Below are positions 45,744-53,777 of a stretch of 64,000 bases of DNA, in pieces. Within the stretch, counting starts at the first letter, position 1. The number at the start of each line of letters is the position of its first letter. The DNA lies in assembly GCA_964409245.1 (NCBI GenBank), contig CAYPCQ010000021.1:1-64000 (forward strand), in the 5' to 3' direction. Origin of the DNA: CAIMWS01 sp964409245. Lineage in GTDB: Bacteria > Verrucomicrobiota > Verrucomicrobiia > Limisphaerales > UBA1319. The notes beneath the pieces were generated by a model, which was not told the origin of the DNA, searched no databases, and saw only the letters and a program-made list of their open reading frames with translations. The position numbers and the translations under genes were made by a program.

Positions 45744-46433
45744 ATGTCCCGCAGCAGGCACACTGACCCCAAGCGTTTGCTGGCGGCCAGGAGGGTATGC
45801 GCACCGGACGAACCGCGCGGCTCGCACAACCGCACGGACCACCGGAACGCTGCGCGGAGGCATAAGGAACTGGGCCTGTCCCACCAGCCCATCCGCAACC
45901 GGCCAGCCTTGGAAGCGCCCTTGCCGGAAATCCGCATCCACGAGCCGCGGCCCGGTCATGGCTTCACGGTCACCCGCCGGGAAATCACCCAGGTTTTGCG
46001 CTTTTTTGGCGCGGTCTGCTGCTACGGGCTGCGCGCCATTGAATTACGCCGGCCACCGGGCACCCCCACCCGCGGCAGCCTGGTGCTGGGGAGGCTGGCG
46101 GTCCCCGGCCGGATCCTGCTTTACGATCATCCGCCGTCCCCGTGGATCATCCCGGGCGCCCTGCCCGCGTGCCAGGCCGCATGGCTGCGCCGGGCGGGAG
46201 CGGCGGTGCGGGCAGCGGGCGGCGGGCTGCAAACCATTGTGGATTGGCCCGGGAACACCTTGCGCGATTTCATCCTTTTCGACGTGCTGATGCACGAAAT
46301 CGGCCATCACCTCCTCCAGCAATACCAAGGCAAACGCCCCGCGCGCGTGGCCCGCACCTGCGACCACGAGGCCGCAGCCGGCCGGTTCGCCCGGCGTTGG
46401 CGGGACCGCTTTTTGTCCGCCTCCCAATCCTGA
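45744..46433 (+). CDS. HExxH zinc-metallopeptidase-like protein in the RtcB operon
   Basis: A 229-residue protein with an arginine-rich N-terminal third and a C-terminal HEIGHHLLQQYQ motif (about residue 183) followed by CDHEAAAGRFARRW, where the glutamate could be the third zinc ligand of a gluzincin-type site. No signal peptide or membrane segment is seen, so it is probably cytosolic. I do not recognise a named family. Its stop codon overlaps the start of the SPOUT methyltransferase gene (TGATG), so the two are coupled. The 231 bases before it contain no gene and no convincing promoter consensus. Confidence 0.7.
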   Translation: MSRSRHTDPKRLLAARRVCAPDEPRGSHNRTDHRNAARRHKELGLSHQPIRNRPALEAPLPEIRIHEPRPGHGFTVTRREITQVLRFFGAVCCYGLRAIELRRPPGTPTRGSLVLGRLAVPGRILLYDHPPSPWIIPGALPACQAAWLRRAGAAVRAAGGGLQTIVDWPGNTLRDFILFDVLMHEIGHHLLQQYQGKRPARVARTCDHEAAAGRFARRWRDRFLSASQS

Positions 46434-47494
46434 TGAACACCCCCACCCTCATTGGCGACCAAATCGAAAACCCCTGGAACGCGCTGACCATGGTGCACGC
46501 CGCGGCCATGCTGGGCGGCGCGTGCTGGTTCCGCGACCCCACCGGCCAGCTGGGCCGCGAATGGCAGACGGCCCTGCCCGGCACGGGCGAGCTGCCCGCC
46601 CTCTCCCGGGAACAGCTGGCGGAACGCTGCCCGCTGCTGGTGGCCTTCGACAATTCACCCCAGGCGGCCGATGTCTATGGCTTCCGTTTACCCAAGGAAC
46701 CAGCGGCAGCCCTGGTGGTGGGCAATGAACGCCGGGGGCTCACCCATGAAGTCCGCTCCACCGCCCGCTACGCCCTGCTGATCCCCATGGTTTCCCGCCA
46801 GGTGAATTGCCTGAATGTGGCCGCGGCGGCGGCGGTGGGGCTTTACTACCTGTCCCGCCGTGATGGGCACAAGCTCACCCTCGCGAACCATCCCCACAAA
46901 AACCGTCCCGACCTGCTGCTGGCGGGCGCCGGCGACCAGGTGGAGCTGGGCAGCTCCATCCGGTCCGCCTGCGCCTTCGGCTGGGAGCAGGCTCTCGTGG
47001 AGGACCGCTCCGGGGTCTGGTTCGGCTGTGATCGGGTGACCCGCTCGGAGGGGCGCGGAGCCGCGCGCCGCGGGCGCAACCCGATCCGGCTGATCCCCGC
47101 CGAACCGGCAACCCGGTACGCCTACCAGGAGGTGGCGGTGATCACCACCCGGCACCCGGGCATTCCCCTGCCCCAGGCCCGGCTGGCGCAAGGATCCCAA
47201 CAGATTCTGGTGATCCCGGATGAAAGCCGGATGGATGCCAGCGGGGAGGATTGGCAGCGGCTCGGCCAAAGCGTCCAATTCGTGAACCTGGATCTGCCCG
47301 CGGTGGAATTCCCCTACCACTACCGGCTGATCGCGTCCATCGCCCTGGCGGAGGCCGCCCGCCAGGTCGGCCAGACGCCGCGCCGCCGGGAGCATGACCG
47401 CCGGGAATCCAGGGTCACCTACCGCCAGGAGCTGCGCGCCACGCCCGCCGGCCGCGGCGAACTCGTCTATCTCGAACACCTGGTGGATTATTGA
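46433..47494 (+). CDS. Tandem SPOUT (TrmH/SpoU-like) RNA 2'-O-methyltransferase
   Basis: A 353-residue protein in which a SPOUT methyltransferase is followed by a second, degenerate copy. In copy 1 (about 1-155) the knot motifs ALVVGNERRGLTHEV and IPMVSRQVNCLNVAAAAAVGLYYL, which bind AdoMet and RNA, are intact. Copy 2 (about 165-330) repeats the opening pattern (GDQVELGSSIRSACAFG against GDQIENPWNALTMVHAAAMLGG in part) and the knot position (ILVIPDESR), but the NxExxG residues are lost. The family methylates ribose 2'-OH in tRNA or rRNA. It is coupled to the upstream HExxH gene by a one-base overlap and rtcB follows after 45 bases. Confidence 0.85.
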   Translation: MNTPTLIGDQIENPWNALTMVHAAAMLGGACWFRDPTGQLGREWQTALPGTGELPALSREQLAERCPLLVAFDNSPQAADVYGFRLPKEPAAALVVGNERRGLTHEVRSTARYALLIPMVSRQVNCLNVAAAAAVGLYYLSRRDGHKLTLANHPHKNRPDLLLAGAGDQVELGSSIRSACAFGWEQALVEDRSGVWFGCDRVTRSEGRGAARRGRNPIRLIPAEPATRYAYQEVAVITTRHPGIPLPQARLAQGSQQILVIPDESRMDASGEDWQRLGQSVQFVNLDLPAVEFPYHYRLIASIALAEAARQVGQTPRRREHDRRESRVTYRQELRATPAGRGELVYLEHLVDY

Positions 47495-47539
47495 TCCGGG
47501 ACCGGCCGCCATGGCTGCTTTAACTGTTTTTTCAGCAAC

Positions 47540-48826
47540 ATGAAAATCGACCACAACTACAACGAAGAACGGAAATGGAAAAAGCCGCCCGCCCTTTTGA
47601 GCAAAAAGAAAGCCTTCGATTATGCTCAAGACGGCCAGGATCTGCGCTGCCATGACAAGACGGAGTCGCGGGATATCATCCTGAATGGGAAGCTGATCCG
47701 GGTGTGGCATCCCGAAGCCCGGGGCGACCGGGATTTGCTCGCCGCGCTGGGCAAGCTGTCGCGCTATCCCGACCTTTATCCCTACCTGGCCATCATGCCC
47801 GATTATCACCTCGGCGAGTCCTCCGTGAATGGCGTGGTGCTGCCCTCCCGGCGCCTGCTGTATGTGAACCTCATCGGGGGTGACATCGGCTGCGGGATGG
47901 CCAGCCTGAAATTGCCCGCAGGCTTCGACGCCGTGGCGGACCGCCTGCGCGACCTCTTCGGCCAGATCCATGAGCGGGTGCCGTGCGGGCGCCGGGTGCA
48001 CATCACCCCGTGCGCGGAGGCCGCCAGCCTGCCGCTGTTCACCGAGGATCTCGAGCTCCTGAACCACGAGAATGTGCGCCGCGGCCGGCAGGAGCTGGGC
48101 ACGCTCGGCGGCGGCAACCACTTCGTGGAGGTGCAAAAAAACGCGGGCGGCGAGCTGAACGTCATGGTCCACACCGGCTCCCGGATCATGGGCCAGCACA
48201 TCCGCAACCGGTTCCTGAAACAATGCGCCTCGCCGGGCAATCCCTCCGGCGTGTTCATGCTGGAGGCGGAATCCCCCGAGGGGCAGGCCTACCTGGCCCA
48301 CGTGGACTGGGCCGTGCGGTATGCGCGGGAAAACCGGCGGGAAATAATGCGCCAGGTGTTCGCCGCCTTCCAGAACGTGGTCCCCGCGCTCCAGGAAACG
48401 CCCTTTGAACGCTGCCTCGCCGGCCTGGTGGACAAGCCGCACAATTTCCTCGCGCGCGAAAACCATTTCGGCGCGGACGTTTACGTGCACCGCAAAGGGG
48501 CCATCCAAGTGCCGGAGGGGATGGACGGGCTGATCCCCGGGAGCATGGGCACGGCCTCCTACCTCGTGCGCGGCCGCGGGAACCGCTTCAGCTTCCACTC
48601 CTGCTCCCACGGCGCCGGGCGCAAGCTGACCCGGGCGAAAGCCCTGGCCACCATCCGCAAGACCGATTTCCTCAAGGCCATGGAAGGCATCGTTTCCCGG
48701 GCGGACGACAGCATCCTGGACGAAGCCCCGCAAGCCTACAAAGACATCCAGGAAATCCTCCGCTACCAACGCGATTTGGTCCGGGTGGTCGAAGCCTTCA
48801 CCCCGCTGATTTCCATCAAAGGGTGA
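47540..48826 (+). CDS. rtcB: RtcB-type RNA-splicing ligase
   Basis: Joins RNA 2',3'-cyclic phosphate (or 3'-phosphate) ends to 5'-OH ends using GTP and Mn. The 428-residue protein keeps all known active-site residues: Asp115 and Cys118 in GGDIGCGM, His194 in GTLGGGNHF, His211 in MVHTGSR, His301 in DKPHNFLA and the guanylylated His357 in CSHGAGR. PGSMGTASYLVRG is also conserved. No archease gene and no RtcR/RtcA are in the window. It is the third gene of an operon with an HExxH protein and a tandem SPOUT methyltransferase, downstream of a WYL regulator, which suggests damage-responsive RNA repair. Confidence 0.95.
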   Translation: MKIDHNYNEERKWKKPPALLSKKKAFDYAQDGQDLRCHDKTESRDIILNGKLIRVWHPEARGDRDLLAALGKLSRYPDLYPYLAIMPDYHLGESSVNGVVLPSRRLLYVNLIGGDIGCGMASLKLPAGFDAVADRLRDLFGQIHERVPCGRRVHITPCAEAASLPLFTEDLELLNHENVRRGRQELGTLGGGNHFVEVQKNAGGELNVMVHTGSRIMGQHIRNRFLKQCASPGNPSGVFMLEAESPEGQAYLAHVDWAVRYARENRREIMRQVFAAFQNVVPALQETPFERCLAGLVDKPHNFLARENHFGADVYVHRKGAIQVPEGMDGLIPGSMGTASYLVRGRGNRFSFHSCSHGAGRKLTRAKALATIRKTDFLKAMEGIVSRADDSILDEAPQAYKDIQEILRYQRDLVRVVEAFTPLISIKG

Positions 48827-48955
48827 TGGATTCCGGGGTGCCCGCAGCGATCTGTCAAATCCCAAGGAACGTGACTTCCCTGGCGGTTTCCACTCCGACG
48901 GTGCGGAAATCACCCCAACGTGTCCGAAGGAAGAAAATCGAAGGGGAAAGCAAAA

Positions 48956-48987
48956 CCGCGGATAAGGCGGCCCAGCCTCATCCGCGG
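48956..48987 (-). terminator. Intrinsic terminator of the HEAT-repeat gene
   Basis: CCGCGGAT (48956-48963) pairs perfectly with ATCCGCGG (48980-48987), with a 16-base loop. On the minus strand TTTTGCTTT follows. It lies 31 bases after the HEAT gene stop and between convergent genes, so it may serve both sides. Confidence 0.7.
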
Positions 48988-49018
48988 TTGTTGAATTAAC
49001 GATCAGCGCCTGGAGCGT

Positions 49019-50953
49019 TTATTTGCCGGCCTTGTTCCGGGCCTGAGTGGCCAGGTTCCGGGTGCGCTTGGCAAGATCCTCGCTGGCGGTGGCCTGCCCG
49101 GCTTTTTCCAGGGCTTCCACGAGCCTGGCGCCAGCCTCCGTGGTCACCTTGCCCTGCACGAGCGGATTGGCCACCGACACAATGGCCGTGCTGGCCTCTT
49201 CCTTGGTCTCGGCATTGTCCAGGCAGGGAATGATCAGGGCCAGGGACTCCAGTTTCGGAATGCCGCCCAGCGCCCCAAGCAGGAGCTTTTTCTGGTCGGT
49301 GGCCTGGGCCAAATCGACTGCCTGGCGGCACATGGCCAGCCGCTGGTCAGCGGGGAGGTCGGGATTGGCCGCCATGCCCAGGTAGGCCCGCAGGCAGAGG
49401 GTCTTGTCGCTGTCGCTCGCCGCATTCCTGGCGAATTGCAACAGGTCGGGTGCGGCGTCGGCGGTCTTCCAGGCGCCCAGGACGCGGATGGCGGCGGCGT
49501 GCAGGTCCGCATTGGCATCGGCGGCGGCTTCGCGCACGGTTTTCAGCGCGGTGGCGCCACCCAGGGAGCCGAGCACGCGCAGCAGGAGGCTTTTCTGGGC
49601 CGTCGCGGCCTGGCTGAAGCGGGTGATCACCGGATCCACGCAGGATTCCGGCTTGGCGGCCTTGGCACAGATATCATTGATGGCCTGCTCCAGCGCGTCC
49701 AGGTCGGCTGGCTCCCGCAGGCGGCCGGCCAGGTCGAGCACGGCATCGAGCTTGGCGGGCGTCCCCAACTCACCGAGCTTGCGGAGGGCGGCGGGGCGGA
49801 TCTGGGCCTCGTCGCCAGTGGCGGCCTCCAACAAAACGGGCACGGCGGAAGCCATGCGCCGGCGGCCCATGAGATCGATGGCAGTCAGGCGCGCTTTGGC
49901 ATCCTGGCTGTCGAACATTTTTTCCACCGCCGCATCGGCTTCGGGGATGGTGAGGCTGGCCAGGCCTTCCTGGGCGGCCTGGGCGATCTCGCGATCGGAG
50001 TCGGCCAGCAATCCGGCCAGCGATTTGAGGGCAGCGGCGTTCCCGATCTCCGGCAGCGTCCGGAGGGCGGCGAGACGGACGGCCTTCTCACCGGTTTTGG
50101 CGAGATTGGCCAGCGTGGCCACCCCGCCGGCTTCACCGCGGCGGCCCAGGGCCCAGATCACGAGGATCTGGCGATCCGCGGACAGGTTGGCGGCTTCAGC
50201 GGTGAGGGCACGGGTCACCTCGGCGCCCGGCAACTCAAGGGAGGTGCGGACGGCGGCCGCGAAGAGGAGGTATTCCTCGTTGCGCAGCTGCTTGCGGAGC
50301 AAAGCCACCCCTTCCCGCTGGCGGGCCAGGATGGCTCCGCGCACGGCGGCGGTGCGCACCTGGTGCGGAGCCTCGCCCAAAGCGGCGAGGCAGTCATAGA
50401 TGGCGACGGACAGCTCCCGCCCGCCTTGGCCAGCCAGAGCCTCAGCACCGCGGAGCAGTCCTTCACAGAAAGCCAGCTGCCGGGTGTCGGAGGTCTCGGG
50501 CAAAGCCGCCAGCAAGGCCTGGGTGGACTGCGGGGTGCCGATTTTGCCCAGCGCCCGGGCAGCCGCCACGGCCACCAGCTCATCGGAGTCCTTGAGCTTT
50601 TTGGCGAGCGCCTCCACGGCCCGGGCATCGCGCCGCACGCCCAGGCTGCCGATGACCCCCACCAGGGGGCGTCCTTTCAGCTGGTCCAGCGCCTCGCGCA
50701 AAGCGGCGTCCACCGCGGGATCGGCGATGGTTTCCAGGGCGTAGCGGGCCATGTGGGAATGCTCCTCGTCACTGAGCAAAGCCGCCAGCAGCGCCACGGA
50801 TTCCCGGGTGCCGGTGATGGCCAGCTGCCGGCAGGCATCGGCCACCTTTTTGTTGATTTGATCCTGGACGGGGGTTTTCTGGGCGAAAACCGGCAAAGCC
50901 AGGGCGAGCAGCAGGGCGGAAGCCCGGCCGGTATGAATCGAGAATAAATGCAT
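49019..50953 (-). CDS. Exported HEAT-repeat protein
   Basis: A 644-residue protein with a signal peptide (ALLLALALPVFAQ) and HEAT/PBS-lyase-type helical repeats throughout: ALETIADPAVDAALREAL, VIGSLGVRRDARAVEALAKKL, AAARALGKIGTPQSTQALLAAL, ALRTLPEIGNAAALKSLAGLL, ALRKLGELGTPAKLDAVL and others about every 30-38 residues. These make a solenoid for protein-protein contact; no enzyme domain is present. It lies 31 bases after a Tat-type Gfo/Idh/MocA gene, so the two are probably co-transcribed. HEAT proteins paired with such oxidoreductases and sugar-related genes are common in Verrucomicrobiota and Planctomycetota; the partner is unknown. Confidence 0.85.
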   Translation of the reverse strand: MHLFSIHTGRASALLLALALPVFAQKTPVQDQINKKVADACRQLAITGTRESVALLAALLSDEEHSHMARYALETIADPAVDAALREALDQLKGRPLVGVIGSLGVRRDARAVEALAKKLKDSDELVAVAAARALGKIGTPQSTQALLAALPETSDTRQLAFCEGLLRGAEALAGQGGRELSVAIYDCLAALGEAPHQVRTAAVRGAILARQREGVALLRKQLRNEEYLLFAAAVRTSLELPGAEVTRALTAEAANLSADRQILVIWALGRRGEAGGVATLANLAKTGEKAVRLAALRTLPEIGNAAALKSLAGLLADSDREIAQAAQEGLASLTIPEADAAVEKMFDSQDAKARLTAIDLMGRRRMASAVPVLLEAATGDEAQIRPAALRKLGELGTPAKLDAVLDLAGRLREPADLDALEQAINDICAKAAKPESCVDPVITRFSQAATAQKSLLLRVLGSLGGATALKTVREAAADANADLHAAAIRVLGAWKTADAAPDLLQFARNAASDSDKTLCLRAYLGMAANPDLPADQRLAMCRQAVDLAQATDQKKLLLGALGGIPKLESLALIIPCLDNAETKEEASTAIVSVANPLVQGKVTTEAGARLVEALEKAGQATASEDLAKRTRNLATQARNKAGK

Positions 50954-50984
50954 GGTAATAATCCTTTCCTGGTTGAGTGATCGC

Positions 50985-52349
50985 TTAGAAAATCCACGGT
51001 TCGCGCATCGCGCGCGAGCGCAGCCGATTGGCCTCCGGATCGTTGATGAACTCCTCCTTCACCGGGTCGAACTTCATGTCCCGCTTCAGCCACATGCAGA
51101 TGTTGGCGGCATGCACGGTGGTCATGCTGCGGTGCATCATCACGGGGTTGGCCACCGTGAGGCGGCGCGACTTGATGCAGTTGAAATAATCGCGCACATG
51201 GCTCATCGGCCGCTGGGTGCGCCCCATGTAATCCTGCACCAATTTCTTGAAATCGGCCATCATGGCCGGATCCGAAACGTCCGGCTTGGAATAGCCATCC
51301 GCCACCGATACCCAGCCTTCGGTGCCCTCGTAGCGGACGCCACAGGATCCGCGCCAGCCCTCCTTCTGCAGCACCATCTGGATGCCGTTGGCGAACCGCG
51401 TGACCATCCCCTCCCCAAAGGCGTTGTTGACATACTGGTATTCGATCGCCGAGGTGTCCGCCGCGCCGATCGCCACCTGGCACTGGGCGAAGGTGTGGGC
51501 GCCCCACTCGCCGATGCAGCTCGTGTGGAAGTCGTAATGGCCGCGCCAGCCGCCGCTGACATAGCTGGGGTTGTAAGGACGCCATGGGCAGGGCCCGAGC
51601 CATTGGTCCCAATCCACCTCATCGCGGGAAGGCTCCGGCTGGGCCGGCAGCCAGTCGTGGCGCATCTCCGCGGCGTCCCACGGGGCGATGTGCGCGCGGA
51701 CGGTGTGCACCTTGCCCAGGCGGCCAAGCCGGAACAATTCGTTGGCGAAAGTGAAGTTGGCCTCGCTGAGGCGCTGGGTGCCGGTCTGGTAGATGCGGCC
51801 GTAGCGGCGCGCCGTCTCCACCACCGCCTGGCCTTCGGCCACCGTCATGGAGGATGGCTTCTCCGAATACACATCCTTGCCCGCCCGCATGGCCATCACG
51901 GAGGCCAGGGCATGCCAGCGGTCGCCGGTGGCGATCAGCAAAGCGTCGATATCCGTGCGCCGGGCGAGGAAGTCCCGGATGTCACGGTAAACCTGGCAAT
52001 CCTGAGTCCCGTAGTGGTTGTCGATCGTCCGTTTGACCGCTTCGCGCTGCGCTTTCTTGGCGTCGCAAACCGCGACGAACTGCACATCCTTTTCCGGCAG
52101 CATCCAGCCGAGGACGCCGGATCCGCGACCGCCGATGCCCAAGCCGGCCATGATGATCCGCTCGCTGGGGGGAACGGTCCCGTTGCGGCCGAGCACCGAT
52201 ATGGGCACGATGCTGGGTGCGGCCAGGCCGCAGGCCACGGCGGCCAGGAAATTCCGGCGGCTCAGGCTTGAAGGCGGTTTCTGTTTGCTGGGCAAAGCAG
52301 GAGCTTCGGCATCCGGGCGAAGCCTCCGGGGTATTTGATTGTGTAACAT
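50985..52349 (-). CDS. Tat-exported Gfo/Idh/MocA family oxidoreductase
   Basis: A 454-residue protein with a Tat-type leader (SRRNFLAAVACGLAAPSIVP) and an extended N-region. The Rossmann motif is GLGIGGRGSG (about 68-77), with YSEKPSSMTVAEGQAVVE carrying the catalytic lysine, then WLGPCPWRPYNPSYV and GWRGHYDFHTSCIGEWGAH typical of periplasmic members. These bind NAD(P) tightly and oxidise or reduce sugars or glycosides. It lacks clear similarity to the cytosolic paralogue at 10.3 kb beyond the fold. ATG 52349 was chosen over longer frames that run into the terminator upstream. It is the first gene of a pair with the HEAT protein. Confidence 0.88.
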   Translation of the reverse strand: MLHNQIPRRLRPDAEAPALPSKQKPPSSLSRRNFLAAVACGLAAPSIVPISVLGRNGTVPPSERIIMAGLGIGGRGSGVLGWMLPEKDVQFVAVCDAKKAQREAVKRTIDNHYGTQDCQVYRDIRDFLARRTDIDALLIATGDRWHALASVMAMRAGKDVYSEKPSSMTVAEGQAVVETARRYGRIYQTGTQRLSEANFTFANELFRLGRLGKVHTVRAHIAPWDAAEMRHDWLPAQPEPSRDEVDWDQWLGPCPWRPYNPSYVSGGWRGHYDFHTSCIGEWGAHTFAQCQVAIGAADTSAIEYQYVNNAFGEGMVTRFANGIQMVLQKEGWRGSCGVRYEGTEGWVSVADGYSKPDVSDPAMMADFKKLVQDYMGRTQRPMSHVRDYFNCIKSRRLTVANPVMMHRSMTTVHAANICMWLKRDMKFDPVKEEFINDPEANRLRSRAMREPWIF

Positions 52350-52407
52350 GCCGTCTTTTATAAGCCCTGCCTGGGAAAAGGGAAACAAATTTCAGCCCGC
52401 GCACAAT

Positions 52408-52442
52408 GAAAAACCCAGCCTCTCAACAAGGCTGGGTTTTTA
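52408..52442 (-). terminator. Bidirectional intrinsic terminator after the RRM gene
   Basis: AAAACCCAGCC (52410-52420) pairs with GGCTGGGTTTT (52430-52440) around a nine-base loop, 11 pairs including the A/T flanks. A and T runs lie on either side, so it can work in both directions. It ends transcription of the RRM gene 36 bases after its stop. Confidence 0.9.
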
Positions 52443-52476
52443 AAGGTTGATGCTAACGGATTTCCCGCTGGGGAAA

Positions 52477-52851
52477 TTACCGGCGACCCCGGGGTCCGCG
52501 CCCCCAATCCCGGCCACCACCGCCACCACCGCCACCACCGCCGCCGCCACTGCTGCGGTGACCGCCACCGCCGCCGCCGCCGCCACCGCCAAAAGGACGC
52601 TCCTCACGGGGACGAGCGATATTGACAGTCAACTTGCGCCCTTGGAAATCACGTCCGTTGAAAGCGTCAATCGCCTTCTGGGCATCTTCGTCAGATGCCA
52701 TCTCAACGAAACCGAATCCGCGGGATTTGGCCGTGAAACGATCCAACAGGATATTGACGGAAACCACGCTGGCGGCTGTGGCAAAATAATCCTGGAGATC
52801 ATTTTCGGTGGTGTCGTGGCTCAGATTGCCCACAAACAACTTGTTATTCAT
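52477..52851 (-). CDS. Glycine-rich RRM RNA-binding protein
   Basis: A 124-residue protein with one RRM (residues 3-80): RNP2 is LFVGNL (5-10) and RNP1 is RGFGFVEM (44-51). The C-terminal 40 residues are almost pure glycine with Arg and Ser (RGG-like), ending in GRGPRGRR. Such proteins resemble cyanobacterial Rbp and plant glycine-rich RNA-binding proteins and are often cold-induced RNA chaperones. Its monocistronic position is supported by a strong terminator; the 172-base upstream gap is AT-rich next to the start and could be a regulated leader. The repetitive GGC/GGT tract may slip in replication or assembly. Confidence 0.92.
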   Translation of the reverse strand: MNNKLFVGNLSHDTTENDLQDYFATAASVVSVNILLDRFTAKSRGFGFVEMASDEDAQKAIDAFNGRDFQGRKLTVNIARPREERPFGGGGGGGGGGHRSSGGGGGGGGGGGGRDWGRGPRGRR

Positions 52852-53023
52852 TGTATCTTTTTACTTTTTTGTGTCCGTCAGGCGACCGCTCTCCACTATG
52901 GAAAACGAACTATCACCATACACAACTTAACCGGGGGCACTCATAAACCTGGCCGCTGGGTTAACGGACGCCTTCAATTTGCCCTATTTCCAAGGATAAT
53001 GCAAGCGCAAAACGGATAATTCG

Positions 53024-53710
53024 TCAGGCGAATAGCCGGGCGATGAAAAAGGCGGCTCCCGCCGCCAAACCGCCGACACAAGTGGTTTGCAGGGAGCTTT
53101 TTAAGCGGGAAACACCGGTGAAATGCCCTTTGCCAAAACCGAACCCCGCCAAGGCCATTAACGTTACCACCACCGATATCGCCAATCCCCGCTGGGAATC
53201 TTCCACGAGCATATACGGCAGCAGCGGCACCAAGCCCCCCACCACATAGGAGCCGGCGATGGTGACGGCGCTTTGCACGGCTCGCTTGGGATCAGGCTCC
53301 TCCAACCCCAGCTCGAAGCGCATCATGAAATCCCGCCAGGCGAGGGGATTTTGCTTGAGCGCATTGGTGATCGGGGTGGCTTCCTCCTCCGATAACCCGT
53401 ATTGTTTGAAAACATCCAGGACTTCCTGGGTTTCGACAGCCGGTTTTTCAATGATCTCAGCTTCCTCGCGGCGCAGCTCATTGCGGTAATGCTCCGCCTC
53501 GCTTTTGGCCGCCAGGTATCCGCCCAAGCCCATGGCGATGGAGCCGGCGGCAATTTCGGCCAGGCCGGCGGCGACCACCAGGTGCGTGGAAGTCAGCGCG
53601 CCGGAAATTCCAGCCGCCAGCGCGAACGGCACTGTCAAGCCATCCGCCATGCCAATCACTACGTCACGGACCACCTCGCCGCCCGTAAAATGTTTTTCCA
53701 GATGTTGCAT
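53024..53710 (-). CDS. VIT1/CCC1-type Fe/Mn transporter
   Basis: A 228-residue inner-membrane protein with five predicted membrane segments: DVVIGMADGLTVPFALAAG (metal-binding helix 1), VVAAGLAEIAAGSIAMGLGG, SAVTIAGSYVVGGLVPLLPYML, LAISVVVTLMALAGFGF and CVGGLAAGAAFFIA. A cytosolic loop rich in Glu (SEAEHYRNELRREEAEI...) is the typical metal-binding domain that feeds the pore. The family exports Fe2+ or Mn2+ from the cytosol. No ferritin-like fusion is present. It stands alone between the RRM gene and the kinase gene. Confidence 0.9.
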   Translation of the reverse strand: MQHLEKHFTGGEVVRDVVIGMADGLTVPFALAAGISGALTSTHLVVAAGLAEIAAGSIAMGLGGYLAAKSEAEHYRNELRREEAEIIEKPAVETQEVLDVFKQYGLSEEEATPITNALKQNPLAWRDFMMRFELGLEEPDPKRAVQSAVTIAGSYVVGGLVPLLPYMLVEDSQRGLAISVVVTLMALAGFGFGKGHFTGVSRLKSSLQTTCVGGLAAGAAFFIARLFA

Positions 53711-53777
53711 TTTTAAATCAGTTGTTAAGCTGGACGTTCCACGGATTTGGCCAGGCTGGCCCCCCGGCAGGTTCTTA

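Noticed and set aside
46688..48913. A 741-codon minus-strand frame opposite rtcB and the SPOUT gene
   Set aside because: The plus strand carries all RtcB active-site residues; the minus-strand product is low-complexity without domains.
52490..52610. CRISPR-like or tandem-repeat array of CCACCACCG units
   Set aside because: It is the coding sequence of the glycine-rich tail of the RRM protein, with no spacers.
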